A stretch of DNA of 64,000 bases from Onchidella celtica (lineage: Eukaryota; Mollusca; Gastropoda; Systellommatophora; Onchidiidae): NCBI GenBank assembly GCA_963931925.1, contig OZ007570.1:47135317-47199316 (forward strand), read 5' to 3'. Numbering within the stretch: the first letter of the stretch is position 1; each line of letters begins with the position of its first letter. The position numbers and the translations under genes are program-made. Below the pieces are notes generated by a model, which ran no database searches, was not told where the DNA came from, and saw only the letters and a list, made by a program, of their open reading frames with translations. Shown here piece by piece: positions 37,720 to 47,502 of the stretch.

Positions 37720-40700
37720 CTCAACGTGTGAAGTCATTTTTTCGGTTGTTTTGTTTCATTTTGGAGAACAAGAGGAAGGGAGCTCTATTCATGATTCATG
37801 AATATAAGTAAGCTACAAATAATACGAACCGTGGTACAGGCCATGAAATCTTGTCGAGCTGCTATTTCCTACTTCTCGATAGGTGCTACTTTTGTCCTTG
37901 ACGTCGTTTGCTGAGCGAGGAGTTCCTCCACTGCTGTGGCCTGAATTCAAAATCCTTAGGGAGCTGCTACTTCTTCTTAAAAGTCTACAATTTCTAATAA
38001 TGTAGGTTTCGAACGGGGCGGCTTTTTCTTTCGTAGTATTTATTTCTAACTCTTGTGTCAACGTCCCTGGAGCGCTGCCACACCCCTTCGGTATCAGAGA
38101 TTTATTTAAAACGCTATCCCTGCGAACGAGAAAAGCAGCAGATTTAGGGAGATTCGAATTTGCAGTGGGCAATTGGGCTTTAGCCATCGCTTCTTGTCTG
38201 TCAACATGAAAACTTTGTAGTCGACGCAGTCTGGTCCTTTGAGGAAATGTAGATTCGGGAGAATTGCGCCTTACCGTGGATCCACTGCTGAAAGGTCTGT
38301 TTCCTTGTCGATGAGGTACAATCCCATTTCGTTCAGTGTACTTGACCACTGCTGAATCATCTGCCGATGAACTCGGATCTTCCGGATCGTTTGTTGTGTT
38401 AAACCCCAAAGATTTTATTTTAATTGGGTCTTTATGAGAATCATGTACGCTGTCTTGGTCTATGTTTTCTTCAGTATCTGTCCTTCTGCGTATATCAGCG
38501 ACGCTTTTTGGTCTTTCAAACGTGACTTTTCTGCTAAGACTATCTGGAGGTCTGATAAAGCAACTTGTCCCACGCTTTAAACATGGTTTGTGCAATTTAG
38601 GCAATGGCTTCTGTTCCATGGCCAATCCGTCCAAACTACTTCGAGGAGATACCATAGAAGAGGATGTCGCATTTGTACCTGGTGGTGTCTTTAGCTCACG
38701 GAGGCCATTTTTCTGTGATTCAAATGCACCGCCAGGATTAGAATCAATACATGGAAAAGCAACAATATCAGTTTCTTCAGCAATCTTCACGGATTTCGCA
38801 GACTTTATCCGCTTCCCTTCCGTTGCATTCAGTGAACTTGATATATCACGTTTTCGAACTTTTGGGCTGATAGTAACACATTCTGCAATATTCGCAAGGA
38901 TATTTGCGCAAATACTTTGCTCTGTGTTTGCTCTCCGTAGAATCGTCGAATGGTGAGAAGGTCCGTTTTCTGAGAGGGCAGAAAAAGAACTGTTTTCCCC
39001 CACCAGCTCATCTCTACACCCTGTTTCAACATGATTGTTCTTTTCTTCCACCGGACAATCTGGAATGTTATGGAGACCACTTTGTAATCCAGCAGAGGAT
39101 GTGCTATTATCTTCAGCAGAACCTTTCTGAGCCGTGCATTCAACAGCACTAAGCGCCTGTTGATTGCTCGCTGCTACTTCAGCAAGGGCGTTTCCCGCTG
39201 TCTCATGCTCGCCGGGTGATGCCTGAATGTTGACACGATCAACGTTTTCTTCAGCTGTGGTTGCCTGATTATCTGTTGCAGGCTGTGGCAGATTTGGTTG
39301 CTCTTGTGTTCCATCAGACCTAATCCTTGCACGCTTGGACAGAAAAAGGCTCAGTATTTTAACTTGACTTAGAGTTGGCATACTTTGATTCAGAAAAGTA
39401 TAGCAGAGTTATACTGAACACAATTCTATCGGCAATCGCGAACTGTAACTCACAAGGCAGTGAAGTGAAACTTTATTTCATTATTTCCTCTCAGTGAGAT
39501 CGGCCTTTTAACTAAGGAGAACCAAAAACATCTATTCAGCTTAGCAATATCTTATCCATTTCACTTCTACAACTCTTTCTCAGAATGATTCAAAGGTTAA
39601 CATCTATGCTGAAAGGTAAGCTAAAACAAAATACAGTTGAGGTTTTTCTAGTAGGTATCTCGACTGTTCAATCCGTGAAATGGAACTGAAGGTTCGGCAG
39701 AACTAAACAACATAATATTTGGGATCGGCTGAGGATTCAACTAGATTCCGGGCATGAAAAATTAAAGCTCGGGAAGTAAAACGCCACACTGTCGGTAATG
39801 AGAAAAGCTTGAGAACTCGGCATTTCAAGTCTACTGAAGAAAAAATCAATGTAGACCATCTTTTTTCTTTTCTTTTGCCCCTACTTTCCAATTTTTCCCC
39901 TCTTCCTTGACATTTTTCTCCTCACTCTGCTCTACTATTGTTATTTTCATCCCCTGTCATGTTTTTAAAAAAAATATTTCCTTCCTCCTCTCTTCCCCCC
40001 CCCCCCCCCAACCCCGCCACCTCTCACAATTATCTCTTTTTTCCCACCACTCCTTCCTCCTTCCAGAATTTTATCACTGCTTCGATTTCCCTCTACTAAT
40101 TCTCTCAACTCCCTGTTTCCCGCTATTTCCCTTCTCTTTCTCCCACTCTTTTCCTTCTTTTTGTCCCCTTGTTTTGAATGAATGTATAAACCCTCCATCC
40201 CATTTTTCAACATTTCCCCTCCCATACCTACACGTTCTGGTCTTTTTAAGAATTTCTTTGGCTTATTGTCCTTGCTCTCCACAATGTTCCCATCAAGGCT
40301 AATTAACCATGGTCCCTGGCTGATGATATGTCACCATGCCCTATTGTTGTTGTTGCTGCTGCTGTTCGGGTTTTACACCCCTTTTCAAGATAATGGGGCA
40401 AAATTAGACGGAGACTGCCCCCCCCCCACCCCTTCCCCGTCCTCAGTCCAGGGCCGCCGACGAGCAAGTACCTTTAGAAAAAAAAGAAAAGAAGAAGAAA
40501 CTCGGTAGGCCGGATCCAGTCCCGAGCACAGTTCGAATATTAAACCTCTCTCACCACCGCCAAACATTCTGGAGATCGGACACCTTGAGGGCGGGCGTCT
40601 TTTCAGTCACACTTACGTTATTATACACACACCCACCCGAACAAATTTAATGCATGTAATTAACTCCTTAGATACAAGCAAATTTCACTGAAAAGAAAAG

Positions 40701-40781
40701 GAAAGTAATTTGCAGATGCTTTAATTAAATATAACTTACCGGCGCTCCTTCTCCGTGCTCAAAGCATTTTTTACCCTCCAT
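34302..40781 (-). CDS. Six-exon gene, 712 aa, disordered phosphoprotein of unknown family
   Basis: Hand-built model on the minus strand. Exons are 40781-40740 (ATG), 39333-37830, 37382-37173, 35976-35838, 34866-34782 and 34460-34302 (TAA). Donors are GTAAGT, GTTCGT, GTAAGT, GTACGT and GTAGTT, and every acceptor ends in AG, most after a pyrimidine tract. Intron phases 0, 1, 1, 2 and 0 all agree, and the total is 2139 nt, exactly 713 codons. The product is hydrophilic and Ser/Asn/Thr-rich. It has basic clusters near both ends (KSKKNK; RKKNKN), many R-R-x-S/T sites (RRANT, RRNS, RRLQS, RRDS, RRSS) and RKVTF at residues 282-286, which fits the RVxF docking motif for protein phosphatase 1. The last exon (52 aa, with [17 protein letters not shown]) looks folded and helical. 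Localisation is probably nuclear or cytosolic; no signal or membrane segment is seen. The weakest points are the GTTCGT donor and the choice of first exon. I do not recognise the family. Confidence 0.75.
34545..34740. repeat. Degenerate (GGAT)n microsatellite in last intron
   Basis: GGAT/GGTT/GAAT units with interruptions, lying between the fifth and sixth coding exons of the minus-strand gene. Confidence 0.9.
37686..37718. repeat. (AAT)n microsatellite
   Basis: Eleven pure AAT units in the intron-proximal region between coding exons two and three. Confidence 0.95.
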
Positions 40782-41234
40782 TGTGGGGAAAAAATGCAGG
40801 AGATCTGAGAGCATCTCAGAGGTTGACGAACTGAGAGATACGGATGGACTTTGAAGAGGGGTTGAGAGCAAAAATTAAGGCTGTGCGTAACGAGCAGTAA
40901 TCGGAGAAAAAGATCATGAATGTTGTTCGTTCATTTATGTATGAGATTCCAAAGCAGGTAATAGACTCAGCGGTGGCCGATTGATCGGACTGGAGGAAAC
41001 TTCATTTGCGTGAGGAATGAAAGATGCATTTCTGTTACACTAGGACGCCCTGTGGCGTGGAATGAGGACGTACGGTGAGGGGTAATATTGGAAGTGCGCA
41101 TTCATCCCTCACTGGACAAATCCAGAGGGTACGGCTTTCTTTTCAATTGATAAAAAAAACAAAACAGGTTTAAGTTATTTTGTTTCCTTATGTTTGTTTA
41201 AAGTTAGTTCATGTTCGTTTTCACTTCAGAAAGA
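40782..41234. other. Upstream region of the minus-strand six-exon gene
   Basis: Would carry its promoter and 5' UTR. No TATA box at a persuasive distance and no CpG-dense block are evident. Confidence 0.35.
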
Positions 41235-41480
41235 CTGACAACGCACTCAGTCAATATTCCTTAGCGTCTGTTTTGACTCAGTTTGCATGGTCTCTCTTTC
41301 AGCCAGCTGATTCAAGGCCTTTTCGACGCGCCCGAACTACTGAGATAAACCTGTTTTCAGCCTCCCCAGTGCGCGAGGCTGATGGTCCCATAGTTCACAT
41401 CTCATTACTAAAACAGCCAGACTTGACTCGGTGTGCGACCAGGCGCTTGTGGCTGTATCAACTCAAGGACGAGGTGCAGT
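41235..41480 (+). repeat. Dispersed repeat family B, copy 3 (fullest)
   Basis: 'cgcactcagtcaatat', 'gtgcgcgaggctga', 'tagttcacatctcat' and 'gacttgactcggtg' correspond in order to the reverse copy at 10845-11035 and the diverged copy at 27600-27770. The family is of moderate age with no open frame in common. Confidence 0.6.
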
Positions 41481-41887
41481 TGATTAAGACGGCCGCGGAA
41501 TAAGTGCCTTAAAAATACCGAGAGAAATATGTTAAGTTGGACCTTGCCACAGACTAATAAAATACCCAGACTGAATGATCCCATTGTGTGACGTCACAAA
41601 ACAGCGAAAGGTCATGAACCATCCGCCATTCTAGGTTTACGTTAGCGACCGACGCTTCAGCACAGCTACAATTTTGAATGACACCATTTTGACGCGCCTA
41701 CTGAACGCGGAAGTTTGGTTCCGCACCAAGAAATTAATACATGTACAACCAATCTTGACAAATAAAAAGAAATTTCTACTGCAGATAGAACTAGAATCGG
41801 AATTTCTCGAGCGGCGGCCATGTTGGTTATACAGTCTCCGCTCGGGAAATTCCGTAAAAATCGACACACCCCGAAGCTCGTGTTTCC

Positions 41888-41992
41888 AGTCTGGTTATTT
41901 TATTAGTCTGTGGGACCTCGCCAAGAGCGAGACTCAAACCCTGGGCCGCCCGCACCAGAGATAAGAGTTATGACCACTGGACTAGGTTGTTT
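41888..41992 (-). mobile_element. tRNA-like SINE head, reverse
   Basis: The minus strand reads 'ctagtccagtggtcataa' (A-box-like), about 35 bases later 'gggtttgagtctc' (B-box-like, close to GGTTCGAATCC), then 'gctcttggcgaggtccc'. A cloverleaf is incomplete and the acceptor stem does not pair, so I call a SINE fragment and not a functional tRNA. It differs from the 1786 and 55529 family. Confidence 0.6.
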
Positions 41993-43027
41993 TCTAAGTA
42001 AATGAACCGGAAACGATATGATTCATTCATTATCACATTTCTGCCTCTTACCGACGCCATTGAAGTTAAATGGCCATTACAGAAGTAAAAAAACAACTGC
42101 AAAAAAAACAGTAGCGTCATAATTTAATATATGAAATTGGAATGGAAACGGAAAGAATGGTTGGGAATGTGTACAGGAGACCACTGTATGGTTCACTGGT
42201 CCACTTAGTATAATATCCAGCGTTGTGAAGTCATATCCCCCACTCATGACCTTGCTTGTTCTGTGTATACTTGAATGTGCCGTCAAAACAAGACGGATGT
42301 CACATTAAAGGGAAAAATAAAAAAGAGTTTGAGTGATTAAGATGAGTTTCGCCCCCTGTATGATAGCATTGCATAATTATTAACACTGGTAATGTTACTG
42401 TCTATTTCTCTCCTACTCTTCATGATTATTCGTTTTAAGGACCTTTTTATCTTTATGTATCAATTATCCTTTATGGTGTGATGATATAGTATTCATAACC
42501 ATGCATCCAATGATACATGGCACGACTATAATAATATTAATCCTCTAATTAACATACACGAGAGTAGCATGAGACAAAAATTGCAGTTTTCTCAAATCTT
42601 TAAAAAAATTGATTTAACTTAGTCATGCAGCTTTCTTCGGTTCCCAAAAACCAGTACTATAAAGAGGTTTACCGAATCAGCTTACGCTGTTGCTTCTTGG
42701 TGACTTAACCTGTGTTGTTGACAATCGCTAACTTGATGAAGAAGGCTGAAAATGTTGAAATATGCATGTCATAACCATGCCAGTATTATAATGGACCACA
42801 AGAACATTACAAGTGCAAACATAAACATAAACAGACAGAGATGAAAAACAAAGAGAGAGGTCCGGATGCAGCCTATATCCGATTATTATCCTGTTGTCGG
42901 CCTGCAATTCAGGAGCTGTTTGAGATGAATTGTAATTATTCATTTTGCTTCTACCCATTTCTTCATTAACACTTTGTTTTACTACCCTAACCCCACCGAG
43001 ATAAAATTTCCATTAAAATGTCAGTCA
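41993..43027. other. Gene-free stretch
   Basis: AT-rich DNA without recognisable coding or repeat content. Confidence 0.4.
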
Positions 43028-43310
43028 TTACCTTTCGTCGATCTCCTAATTTGCGTTGGGCCTATTTAAAATTAATGGCTGATGCATCGTGAACCCTTGA
43101 CGTCGGAAAAACGTTAAATATAAAAGTATGTACTTTTCGGCCATGTGGCAAGCCAACATCCCCAAAATTTCTTGCGGTTTTTGAATTAACGCATGGGTCC
43201 GCCCACCAGCCGCATTGTTACGATCTTGTGGGAGGGGCTGCCAGTAACGTCTAAGTATACTGTGTCGTGGGTGACGTGCTTTATACGTCACTGGTTACAG
43301 CAGAAAATGT
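43028..43310 (+). repeat. Dispersed repeat family C, copy 1
   Basis: Shares 'atggctgatgca.cgtga', 'ttgacgt..gaaaa', 'cttttcg.c...gtggc.agcc', 'tcgtgggaggggct', 'cagt.ac.t' and 'tacgtcactgg..acagca' in order with 61627-61912. The inner 'ccagtaacgt...acgtcactgg' is an inverted pair. Confidence 0.75.
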
Positions 43311-43423
43311 GGGGCATCCCTGCGGAGCAATGTCACAGATTTTCTGTGGCCGTCAACCTCTGTATGGCATCAGAGAGTTATTTACATCTTAGCTGATATT
43401 TCTATTGGTCTGTCAGTTTGGAT

Positions 43424-43601
43424 TGTCGCAAATCCCAGACTGGGAAATGTAATAATTATGACAGGACAACAATCACGAACGAACAAGTATAACACTTAAC
43501 AGAAGTCAATACAGGTGAGCAGCCTTACTATCCCGTGAGTCCATCCTACACTTCCATGCCCCCGTAATCTTTGAATCTCGCTCACTCCACTCGTGACATC
43601 A
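43424..43601 (-). mobile_element. Gypsy 3' LTR (178 bp), minus orientation
   Basis: On the minus strand a purine tract (ggggtggggga) is followed at once by TGATGTCACGAG, the LTR start. The LTR ends 'ctgggatttgcgaCA' at 43424, giving the standard TG...CA boundaries. It lies downstream of the gypsy pol fragment in the same orientation, as a 3' LTR should. Its last 81 bp recur inverted at 46940-47020. Confidence 0.75.
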
Positions 43602-44037
43602 TCCCCCACCCCAAAAAAATTAATGCAATTAATTTCCAAATCGCATCAAGATAAATGTCAACGAGTAAGCGTGAGCGATATTTACGTAAAAATGACCTAC
43701 TCATGCCCCTAGCACATATGATACCGAAATCAGGGGGAAATGTGGCGATCAATTTGCCCTGCACTATGCATATATGTATCACATCATCAATACCTAACTA
43801 AAACGTAATACCTAAGACAGAATCAAAATCAATCAACCTATCAACCATTCTTCATATAATATTTATAATGTCAATGTTTTAAGATCGACGAATTGTTCCC
43901 ACAGATCACTGTCAATGTTTATATGTTTCCCAATTTCTGCTGACATACGTTTTCAATTGTGCACAATCTGCGCCTCTTCGTTGTTCTGTCTGTCGAATGT
44001 TCCTGTCCTCCGATGTGTAAACCACTGAAATTTTCAC

Positions 44038-45998
44038 CTAGGCTCGACTAAGGTAGTCGGCGATATGATTGCTGGTTCCTGGAATCGGTTGAATGACGAA
44101 CGTATACGGCTGTAAAGCCAATGCCCATCTAGATAAGCGAGGGCTGGATGAACGATTCTTAGACAAAAACGTTCTTCTTCTTCTTTCATAGTTGGCACGT
44201 CTAGAAGACGATTCCCCCAACTGCACTACTATATGCGACTCAACGTCGCTCCTCTGAGGCTAAAAGCAGGGTAAAACCTTCATAGATGTTAAGATCATTT
44301 AAAAATATCTTAGTTGTGTAAAATCTTTTGTATATAATAACTCTGGTATAAATATCTCTTGGTTTCCAGATTGTGCACAGAAATACAACCCGCACTTTAG
44401 TTACAATGGTAGCTGCAACGGATAATTATGTTCTTTAATTCATTGTCGAAAGTCGTTGCAGACGGTATTGTTTGGACTTCTGCCGGGAGGTTGTTCCACA
44501 TCCTGATGATACTAGGGTAAAAAGAATAAAGATGGCTGTTAACCCGTGAGCTTGGGATGTTATATTTTATATTATTCCTTCTGTTGCCTCTGGTATTAAT
44601 GGTGAGGTGGTTCAGTGGGATATGGATATTTCCTTCCCTGCCCTTATAAAATATTTTTACTTTGTTTTTTGCTCTCCTCTCTTCTAATGGTGTCCACTGA
44701 AGGTCTCTCATCATTTTGTTTACACTACTACTTCTAGTATAGTCATTCGTCACAAAGCGGGCAGCTCTCCTCTGGACCCTTTCCAGTTGGTCTATATTTA
44801 TTCGACAATGGGGGTCCCAGACACTGCAGCCATACTCTAGGGAGGGCCTCACAAAGGTGTTATAGCATTTCTCTTTTACTTTCCTATCGCAGTTAGAGAT
44901 GTTCCTTTTCAGAAATGCTAGTATGCTGTTTGCTTTGTTACATGTGATATTAATATGTTGGCTCCATGTAAGTTTTCTGTCCAATGTTACACCCAAATAT
45001 TTAGCCTCATATGTTTCGCTCAATTTTTCGTCGTGTATAAAGTAGTCTGAGGTGATGTTGTGGTTTTTATTTGAAATTCTCAGGACTTGGCATTTATTGG
45101 GGTGGAATTCCATACGCCAGTCCCTCTCCCATTTTTGTAGACTGTCTAGATCTTTCTGTAGGATTTCCGTATCTTCTTTTGAGTTTATTATTCTATAAAG
45201 AAGGCTATCATCAGCAAACAGTCGTAATTTAGTGCCTGGAGAGATCTTACTTGGCATATCGTTAATATAAACTAGGTCCAGAATATAGTACGTTAGTGGC
45301 TTGTGGTCTGTCTGGATGTAGAATTCTCGTCCCATCAGATAACGTCCTAATTTTTGGACGGGCCACACAATGGCAAGACACTCCCTCTCTATTACAGAAT
45401 ACTTCCTTTCTCTCTGCAATAACTTTCGGCTGACATAACATACAGGATGGAAACATTCGTTCTTCTCCTGTAGAAGACAAGCGCCGATACCAGAGTCCGA
45501 TGCATCTGTTCTGAGGATAAATTTAGATCGAAAATCTGGCAATATCAGAATGGGTGACGATGATAATGCTGTAACCAATTTATCAAATGCTGTCTGACAA
45601 ACAGACGTCCACTGGACCTTATCGGGCTGTCCCTTCTTAGTAAGGTCAGTAAGAGGAGGTGACAAGGAGGAAAAGTTAGGAATGAACTTCCTGTAATAAT
45701 TTAAAATTCCCACTAAGCTTCTGACTTGTTTCTTTGTCTTAGGGATTTGCAACCCTACTAATTTCTCAATTTTTGTTATTTCAGGTCTCTGAATACCTCT
45801 ACCCACGAGATGTCCTAAGAATACTATTTCTGGACATGCCAAATCCATCTTTGCGGGTTTAGCAGTTAACCCAAAATGACGCAATCGTTTAAAAATTACT
45901 GTTAGTGTCTGAATATGTTCAGACCATGACGACGTATGACACGCTATATCGTCAAAGAATGACACGACATTAGGTATGTCCTTCAATACCAGTCTCAT
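44038..45998 (-). pseudogene. Ty3/Gypsy pol fragment, interrupted by a LINE
   Basis: Minus strand. The first part (45998-45290) starts inside the reverse transcriptase: an FFDD active-site box, the FLGHLV and YYRKFIPNFS landmarks, then the RNase H start with DASDSGIGACLLQ, and it stops after a QTDHKPLT motif. The second part (44173-44038) resumes the RNase H domain (RWALALQPY..., then GTSNHIADYLSRA) and hits a stop. The missing parts are gag, protease, the N-terminal half of the reverse transcriptase and all of integrase. The element is therefore defective by deletion at both sides and by the insertion described separately. It belongs with the LTR at 43424-43601. Confidence 0.9.
44174..45289 (-). 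mobile_element. 5'-truncated jockey/CR1-like LINE nested in gypsy RNase H
   Basis: Directly after the gypsy RNase H start, the frame changes to LINE reverse transcriptase: VYINDMPSKI, the LFADDSLLY active-site box, NKCQVLRIS, YLGVTLDRKLTWSQHI, then the C-terminal thumb and tail (LEYGCSVWDP, LERVQRRAARFV, FYPSIIRMWNNLPAEVQ). The LINE ORF closes at 44397. Its 3' end is marked by a (GAA)n tail at about 44174-44186. The pentamer AACGT (read on minus) is present at both junctions (45294-45290 and 44173-44169) and could be the target duplication. By chance the gypsy frame reads through into the LINE, giving a 533-codon hybrid frame. There is no reason to think the hybrid is functional. Confidence 0.88.
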
Positions 45999-46017
45999 TA
46001 ATCAATAGTCAGATCAC

Positions 46018-46939
46018 TGCAAGTTAAGAAGCCCAAGGGGATAGACGTGAGAGAGCAGTCGGGAGATTGTGGGTTTTCCAGTGATGACTGGTAGGTTAAA
46101 CTATGATTTATAATGATGATGATTGATGTACTATATTCTCCTATGACCATGATGTAAATAAGTTATATGTGAGGAATGTGAAAGTCATTGATTACTGTGT
46201 ATAGAGATGTGCGCAATGAGCGATAGATGTAAGTTCGGATCATGGATTCGTAGCGAGTCTGAGTGCTGTGTGGTACGGTAGAGGTGTGTTACCGTAAGAG
46301 GTGTGGTGAGTGAAAGGTCGACTATTGTGTGTACGCTTGATAGTTCGTAATGAGTGGTGAAGTGGATAGTAATTGTATGGTGTTATAGAAATGTAATGTT
46401 ATTCTTATAGGTGCCGGGGTCGGGCAGAGAAGCCACCCGCGGTGAGCGGACTTGTGCCGGGGTCGGGCAGAGAAGCCACCCGCGGTGAGCGGACTTGTGC
46501 CGGGGTTGGGCAGAAGGCTACCCACAGGCCGCCTGAGTGAAGCTGTCGCGCAGGACAGCGGGAGCACATGAGTCGTGGCAGTCTGGCCACAGACAGACAG
46601 GGACGTTGTTATTAAGTTGTTAATGTGCCATTAAGATGTTAATGTGCCATTGAGAATATAATGTGCTATTGAAATATTAATGTGCTATTAAGACCTCGAG
46701 GGGAGATTGAGATACGGAGATTAGGTTGAGCAGGAGCCAATAAGAGAGGCCAGGAAGTAATACATATATAGATGTGAGGCTGAGGCCAGAGCATATTTTA
46801 GAAAGTATTATCGGGTTGTGGACCCGTAGAAGAATGAATGTCGGGAATACTGACCATTGAATGGTATTTGAACTGAAGAATGTAATGCACGTATATCTTT
46901 ATTTTTTATGTATAATAAATGTGTGAGTCTGGTTGGTTG
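46018..46939. other. Probable LTR interior or unassigned retroelement DNA
   Basis: This lies between the broken gypsy pol start and the inverted LTR end. If the LTR ending at 47020 is long, most of this is its interior. 'aatgtgccatt' or 'aatgtgctatt' recurs four times at 46621-46690. No coding frame. Confidence 0.4.
46411..46515 (+). repeat. 43-bp GC-rich tandem repeat, 2.4 copies
   Basis: Units 46411-46453 and 46454-46496 are identical ('gtgccggggtcgggcagaga' through 'gcggactt'), and a partial third unit follows from 46497. The perfect identity shows recent duplication within otherwise AT-rich surroundings. Confidence 0.95.
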
Positions 46940-47020
46940 TTCTGTTAAGTGTTATACGTGTTCGTTCGTGATTGTTGTCCTGTCATAATTATTACATTTC
47001 CCAGTCTGGGATTTGTGACA
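46940..47020 (+). mobile_element. LTR 3' end in plus orientation, inverted relative to 43424
   Basis: 81 bp ending 'ctgggatttgtgaCA' match the minus-strand LTR at 43424-43504 with two visible mismatches. LTRs of one element are direct repeats, so this copy belongs to another, plus-oriented insertion or was inverted by rearrangement. Confidence 0.85.
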
Positions 47021-47314
47021 TGGATGTGTCAATAAAAATAATTATTGGCGGTTTTTTTAAGCTTAGTGGGCTAACATCTGACTAAGTCTACATGGCGCCA
47101 GTCAGAATTCGATGACCTTCTCCACAACTGTTACTGCACACTAGACAATTTGTAGAGCATTCCCAGGGATACAGTTAAAGATTTTGAAATTTTGAAAGAA
47201 GGTGGGTGGTCGTGAGCGTTTCTTACTCTTGAGATTGTCAAACTATTTTGTGCAATCGAAGTGAAACGGGTCGATTCTATACATTTCCTGTTGAAATCTT
47301 TTATTGTTCGATTT

Positions 47315-47502
47315 TTTTTCACTTGAAAAAGGCGAAAGCCGAAAATTTGTGTATTTTCTGTCTTCACTTTAGTTTGCTTTGTATCGTTTGGGTTTTATTT
47401 CTCATGCAGGGCTTCGCTACATACTTTTTCTTTTCGCCCAATTTTGACTTTGCTTATAGCCCTGCTGCGACCCCACAGTTTTTCTGTGGTTCTTATAATA
47501 AT
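47315..47502 (+). repeat. Dispersed repeat family A, copy 4 with terminal hairpin
   Basis: Contains the same ordered phrases as 11125-11265 and then 'gctgcgaccccacagttttt' with the 'ccacagtttttctgtgg' palindrome. It is the longest copy here. Confidence 0.75.
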
